From Propionibacteriaceae bacterium (GTDB lineage: Bacteria > Actinomycetota > Actinomycetes > Propionibacteriales > Propionibacteriaceae): a stretch of 8,949 nt of DNA. The stretch lies in NCBI GenBank assembly GCA_027353565.1, contig DAIEHO010000132.1:1-8949 (forward strand). The letters are read 5' to 3'. The notes under the pieces were generated by a model. It saw only the letters and a program-made list of their open reading frames with translations. It did no database searches and was not told where the DNA came from. The translations under genes were made by a program, and so were the position numbers. Positions 6,238-8,949 of the stretch are shown here, piece by piece. Each line of letters begins with the position of its first letter. Positions within the stretch are counted from its first letter, which is position 1.

Positions 6238-8118
6238 CTATCCGCGGAGCGCGCGCTCGATGACAGCCGTCGTGGCCGCGGCCCAGGCCTGGGGGTGGCA
6301 GGCGGCGGGGAAGGGCTGCGGCGCCGGGGTCTCGTCGGAGCCGTACCCCGCGTACAGCTCGGGCAGGCGGTAGTCGTACGCACCAGCGGCGCGGAGAAGC
6401 TCGGCGGCGAGGACGCGTGCCTCGGCGTCGAAGCCGTCGTGGAGCATGCCGGACAGGATGACGCCGTTGTCGTGGGTCCAGATGCTGCCGACGTGGTAGC
6501 CGAGGGGCCAGTAGCCGTCGTTGTCGGTCGAGAGCGTGCGGATCCCGAACCCGGATCGCAGCGTCGGGTGCATGAGCCGGTCGACGACGACTCGCGCCTC
6601 GTCGTCAGACAGGATCCCCGTGCCCAGAAGGTGACCCATGTTCGAGGCGACGCCCGTGACCGGTCGCTTCTCCGCGTCCAGCGCGATCGCCGGGTAGGGC
6701 CCGAGCCGGTCCCGTACCCAGAACGTCTCGCGGAACCGCCCGGCCAGGTCGGCAGCCCAGCCGCGCCATGACGCGGCGTCGTCCAGCTCCCCGTGTCGTT
6801 CGAGCAGGCGGGCGCCCACGACCGCTGCCGCGTGCGCGTACCCTTGCGCCTCACACAGCGCGATCGGTGACGTGGCGAGGCTTCCGTCGGCCCAGCGGAT
6901 CGAGTCGCCGGAGTCCTTCCAGCCCTGGTTGGACAGGCCGTCGCCCGTGTCGATGTACTCGAGGAAGCCGTCCCCGTCCGAGTCCGCGTGGCCGCGCAGC
7001 CAGCCGAGCGCGGCCCGCAGGTTCGGCATGAGGCCGTCGAGCTCCTCCTCGGCCAACCCGTCGTCGACCAGGTCGCCGAGCAGCATGACCCACAGGCAGG
7101 TGGCGTCGATCGTGCCGTAGTAGACGGGCGGCAGGACGATGGCGTCGGTTCCCGCGTGACGGCCCGGACCGTACAGGGGCAGCGGCTCGCCGCGCACCTC
7201 ATGGGGGATCTTGCCCGGCTGCTCGCCCGACGCGGGATCGGTCCGCACGCCCTGCCGCGCTGCCAGGACCTTGAGCGTGCCGAGCGCGACCGTCGACGAC
7301 CAGGGCAGGCTGAGTCGGGCCGCGAGGAGCGAGTCGCGCCCGAACAGCGTGAGGAACCACGGGGCGCCGGCCGCGTAGAACGGTCGGCCCGGGTCATCGC
7401 GGTCGGTCATGCGCAGCGCCGCGAGGTCGCGGGACGCGGTCTGCACGAGGAGGTCCAGCGGCTCCGTACCGTCGCTCTCCCTGGCTGCCCCGGGGCTGTG
7501 CACGAAGGGGAAGGCGGTGTCGGACGCGACGAGACGCCACTCGACCGACGCCTCCCCATGGGCGGGGACGTCGATATCCCACAGCGCATGGAGGTCGTGG
7601 TCGCCGCGCGTCACGATCGCTCCTGGGGCGAGGAAGCAGGCCTGCCCCTCGTGCCCGAACGGCCAGGTGTACGAGCCGTCGTCCTGAGCCGTGGCGATGG
7701 GACGCTGGTCGGCGGAGACGCTCGCCCGTACGGCCGCCATCGGCGTCGAGTCCGGACGGATCATGAGCTGGAGGGGGAACGTCCGGGCCTCCGCGGCGGC
7801 GCTGCGGACGACGATCCGCTCGCGAAGTCCGTCCGCGGTGAGACGTCTCTCCCGCCGGCACACGATCGCGGGATCGGCGCCGAGGTCCGGGGTGCGCCAC
7901 ACGGTGTCGTACCGGGCCCGCCCACCGCCGGGCTCGACCGCGCCGACGGGGTCGTTGCCCACGCCCAGCGCCGTGAGGACGACGACGTCCGCGACCCGCG
8001 TGTCGGCGCAGTAGACGCCCTGGATCGCCGACTCGACGATCTGACCGTCGCGGCGTGACCAGCACTGCTGGGGTGCCTCCAGCACGACGCTGAGATCGTG
8101 GAGATAAGGCTGCTCCAT
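6238..8118 (-). CDS. Glycogen-debranching-like glycosidase (GDE_N_bis + GDE_C type, amylo-alpha-1,6-glucosidase family)
   Basis: This 626-residue protein has the two-domain plan of actinobacterial amylo-alpha-1,6-glucosidase-like enzymes: a beta-rich N-terminal domain (about 9-195) and an (alpha/alpha)6 catalytic barrel (about 228-625). Recognisable blocks are APWFLTLFGRDS (252-263), KIPHE (303-307), NQGWKDSGDS (397-406, probably supplying a catalytic acid), SNMGHLLGTG (492-501), FGIRTLS (524-530), SIWTHDN (545-551) and LPELYAGY (585-592, probably the second catalytic carboxylate). DSDGDGFLEYID at 379-390 matches a calcium-binding EF-hand loop. There is no signal peptide, so it acts in the cytosol. 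The ATG at 8116-8118 is preferred over one ten codons upstream: it has GGAGG six bases before it, and EQPYLHDLSVVLEAP is where family similarity begins. Members of this family are often named glycogen debranching enzymes, but few have proven substrates; glycogen, trehalose-like or other alpha-glucosides are possible. It lies 79 bp after the kinase gene with an operator-like palindrome between them. Confidence 0.85.
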   Translation of the reverse strand: MEQPYLHDLSVVLEAPQQCWSRRDGQIVESAIQGVYCADTRVADVVVLTALGVGNDPVGAVEPGGGRARYDTVWRTPDLGADPAIVCRRERRLTADGLRERIVVRSAAAEARTFPLQLMIRPDSTPMAAVRASVSADQRPIATAQDDGSYTWPFGHEGQACFLAPGAIVTRGDHDLHALWDIDVPAHGEASVEWRLVASDTAFPFVHSPGAARESDGTEPLDLLVQTASRDLAALRMTDRDDPGRPFYAAGAPWFLTLFGRDSLLAARLSLPWSSTVALGTLKVLAARQGVRTDPASGEQPGKIPHEVRGEPLPLYGPGRHAGTDAIVLPPVYYGTIDATCLWVMLLGDLVDDGLAEEELDGLMPNLRAALGWLRGHADSDGDGFLEYIDTGDGLSNQGWKDSGDSIRWADGSLATSPIALCEAQGYAHAAAVVGARLLERHGELDDAASWRGWAADLAGRFRETFWVRDRLGPYPAIALDAEKRPVTGVASNMGHLLGTGILSDDEARVVVDRLMHPTLRSGFGIRTLSTDNDGYWPLGYHVGSIWTHDNGVILSGMLHDGFDAEARVLAAELLRAAGAYDYRLPELYAGYGSDETPAPQPFPAACHPQAWAAATTAVIERALRG

Positions 8119-8146
8119 GGCATCCCTCCGGGTGGGTCGTCCGTCC

Positions 8147-8173
8147 ACGCTACAACCGATTGGTTCGATCCAA
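8147..8173 (-). promoter_or_regulatory. Candidate promoter for the glycosidase gene
   Basis: Read on the minus strand, TTGGAT (plus 8168-8173) is a possible -35 and TAGCGT (plus 8147-8152) fits the TAnnnT -10 pattern, with a 15-nt spacer that is slightly short. Transcription would start near 8140, about 22 nt before the ATG and upstream of the GGAGG. The palindrome at 8159-8174 overlaps the -35 and spacer, as expected for a repressed promoter. Confidence 0.35.
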
Positions 8174-8174
8174 T
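8159..8174. promoter_or_regulatory. 16-bp operator-like palindrome upstream of the glycosidase gene
   Basis: ATTGGTTCGATCCAAT is symmetric at 14 of 16 bases: ATTGG and CCAAT arms around a TCGA core, with one unmatched T on each side. It is AT-richer than its surroundings and lies 40 bp before the glycosidase start. The even length and central CG resemble binding sites of LacI-family sugar repressors, but other dimeric regulators could use such a site. It may make glycosidase expression inducible separately from the upstream kinase gene. No regulator gene is in the window. Confidence 0.5.
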
Positions 8175-8175
8175 A

Positions 8176-8191
8176 GCCCTCGTCCAGGGGC
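8176..8191 (-). terminator. Weak hairpin after the sugar kinase gene
   Basis: GCCCT (8176-8180) can pair with AGGGGC (8186-8191) if one G is bulged, around a 5-nt loop, just after the kinase stop codon at 8198-8200 (minus strand). It has no T-tract. It could attenuate read-through from the kinase into the glycosidase gene, but a stem this short is easily chance. Confidence 0.2.
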
Positions 8192-8197
8192 CGCCGG

Positions 8198-8949
8198 TCA
8201 GCGCAACGTGGTGCCCTCGACGAGCCGGAGGCGATCCAGCTCGGCCCTGGTGGGGAGCCCTTCGTAGTCGCCGGCGGTGGACACGCAGAAGGCGGCGACC
8301 TGTACGGCCCGGCGCAGCCGGTCGAGCGGCGTCAGCCCGTCGAGCAGCCCGGAGAGGTAGCCCGCGGTGAACGCGTCGCCCGCGCCCACGACGTCGACGA
8401 CCGTCACGGGTACAGCTGGAACCTCCACGACATCACTCGCCGGGGATCCGGCCGGCCACAGCCCGGCGCCCTGGGCGCCGCGCTTCTCGATCACCTCGAG
8501 GCCCCGGGCGACCAGCTCGGGGACGCCCCCGTCGGCCAGCAGGAGCAGCTCGTCGGGCGAGCCGATGACGATCGAGAGGTGGGGCAGCAGGGGCCTCAGC
8601 ACCTCGGCGGCCCGTTCGCGCGACCAGAGTCGCGAGCGGTAGTTCACGTCGAGGCTGATGGTCCTGTACGCCGCGGAGCCGACCGCCAGCCGTACCGCCT
8701 CCGCCGCACTCGCGCTCAGGGCCGGTGTGATGCCGGTCACGTGGAGGACGTCGGCCGCACCGAGACGGCTCACGTCGCCGGCACCCAGCGCCGAGGCTGC
8801 CGATCCGGCCCGGTAGTACGTGACGCTCGTGATGTCGGCCGTGCGCGCCGCGGCGACCATGAGACCGGTCGGCCTGGTCGGGTCGGCCTCGACGCCCGAC
8901 ACGTCGACGCCTTCTCCGCGCAGCGTCCTGACCAGCACCGACCCGTACT
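8198..8949 (-). CDS. kdgK: PfkB-family sugar kinase, probably 2-keto-3-deoxygluconate kinase; 5' end outside window
   Basis: About 250 C-terminal residues are visible; the frame continues through the right edge, so the GTG at 8936-8938 is an internal valine, not the start. The PfkB signature VVDVVGAGDAFTAGYLSG lies in the C-terminal third, with the catalytic Asp in GAGD and the anion hole around it. The block EGVDVSGVEADPTRPTGLM followed by VTYYRAGSAASAL is characteristic of 2-keto-3-deoxygluconate kinases, where the Tyr-Tyr-Arg region contacts the substrate; SLDVNYRSRLW and IVIGSPDELLLL are further family blocks. The enzyme phosphorylates 2-keto-3-deoxygluconate (KDG) with ATP for cleavage to pyruvate and glyceraldehyde-3-phosphate in the Entner-Doudoroff or uronate pathways. 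Ribokinase or fructokinase activity is less likely given the YYRAGSAAS block. The N-terminal substrate-binding part cannot be inspected. It is the first visible gene of the minus-strand sugar block and may belong to a larger uronate or sugar-acid operon to the right. Confidence 0.75.
   Translation of the reverse strand, partial: YGSVLVRTLRGEGVDVSGVEADPTRPTGLMVAAARTADITSVTYYRAGSAASALGAGDVSRLGAADVLHVTGITPALSASAAEAVRLAVGSAAYRTISLDVNYRSRLWSRERAAEVLRPLLPHLSIVIGSPDELLLLADGGVPELVARGLEVIEKRGAQGAGLWPAGSPASDVVEVPAVPVTVVDVVGAGDAFTAGYLSGLLDGLTPLDRLRRAVQVAAFCVSTAGDYEGLPTRAELDRLRLVEGTTLR

Noticed and set aside
6988..8058. Plus-strand open frame opposite the glycosidase
   Set aside because: It is the complement of a well-supported enzyme gene, with Arg/Gly/Ala/Asp-rich sequence and no motif.
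8119..8148. ATG at 8146-8148 as start of the glycosidase
   Set aside because: The ten extra residues show no family similarity, and this start would lie upstream of the ribosome binding site that fits the ATG at 8116-8118 and inside the candidate promoter.
8936..8938. GTG as start codon of the sugar kinase
   Set aside because: The frame stays open through the window edge, and the residues before it (Tyr-Gly-Ser) fit the normal PfkB sequence; the true start is outside the window.
1..8949. A new defence, toxin, secretion or mobile system spanning several genes
   Set aside because: Every substantial gene falls in a known family, there are no integrase, transposase or toxin-antitoxin genes, no repeat arrays and no composition break. 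Only the extensions and intergenic elements listed in the findings remain unexplained.

Overview
The window is 8.9 kb of high-GC, gene-dense DNA of the kind found in Actinobacteria. The evidence is strong G/C bias at third codon positions, GGAGG-type ribosome binding sites, TGATG translational coupling, and protein families common in that phylum (type II NADH dehydrogenase, two-FtsX-domain ABC permease, actinobacterial-style glycogen-debranching-like glycosidase, F420/FMN split-barrel-like oxidase). No species can be named from the sequence. I see no rRNA, tRNA, CRISPR array, insertion sequence, phage gene or other sign of recent transfer.

Layout. At the left edge (1-279, minus) is the N-terminal third or so of a type II NADH dehydrogenase, running off the window. 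It is separated by a 220-bp divergent intergenic region (280-499), which holds a nested inverted repeat, from a plus-strand ABC exporter operon: a MacB/LolD-type ATPase (500-1219) overlapping by one base a 10-TM permease with two FtsX domains (1219-3669). After a perfect 11-bp GC hairpin (3679-3705) comes a plus-strand beta-CASP metallo-beta-lactamase-fold RNase-like protein (3724-5541). It carries an unusual proline-rich linker and a C-terminal helical domain. This gene converges at 5542-5621 on a minus-strand block of three genes. In order of transcription these are a PfkB sugar kinase resembling 2-keto-3-deoxygluconate kinase (8198 to beyond 8949), a GDE_N/GDE_C-type glycosidase (6238-8118) and a pyridoxamine 5'-phosphate oxidase-family flavoprotein (5622-6164).

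How the genes may work together. The ABC pair is one exporter. The kinase and glycosidase lie co-directionally 79 bp apart and both suggest sugar catabolism. A near-perfect 16-bp palindrome overlapping a plausible promoter just upstream of the glycosidase suggests control by a sugar-responsive repressor not encoded here. The remaining genes look like independent housekeeping or accessory functions.

Most of the window is conventional. The points most worth a second look are the helical tail on the beta-CASP protein, the hairpin directly in front of that gene, the palindromes at 384-424 and 8159-8174, and a marked excess of the hexamer CGTACG. I found no convincing evidence of a wholly new system.
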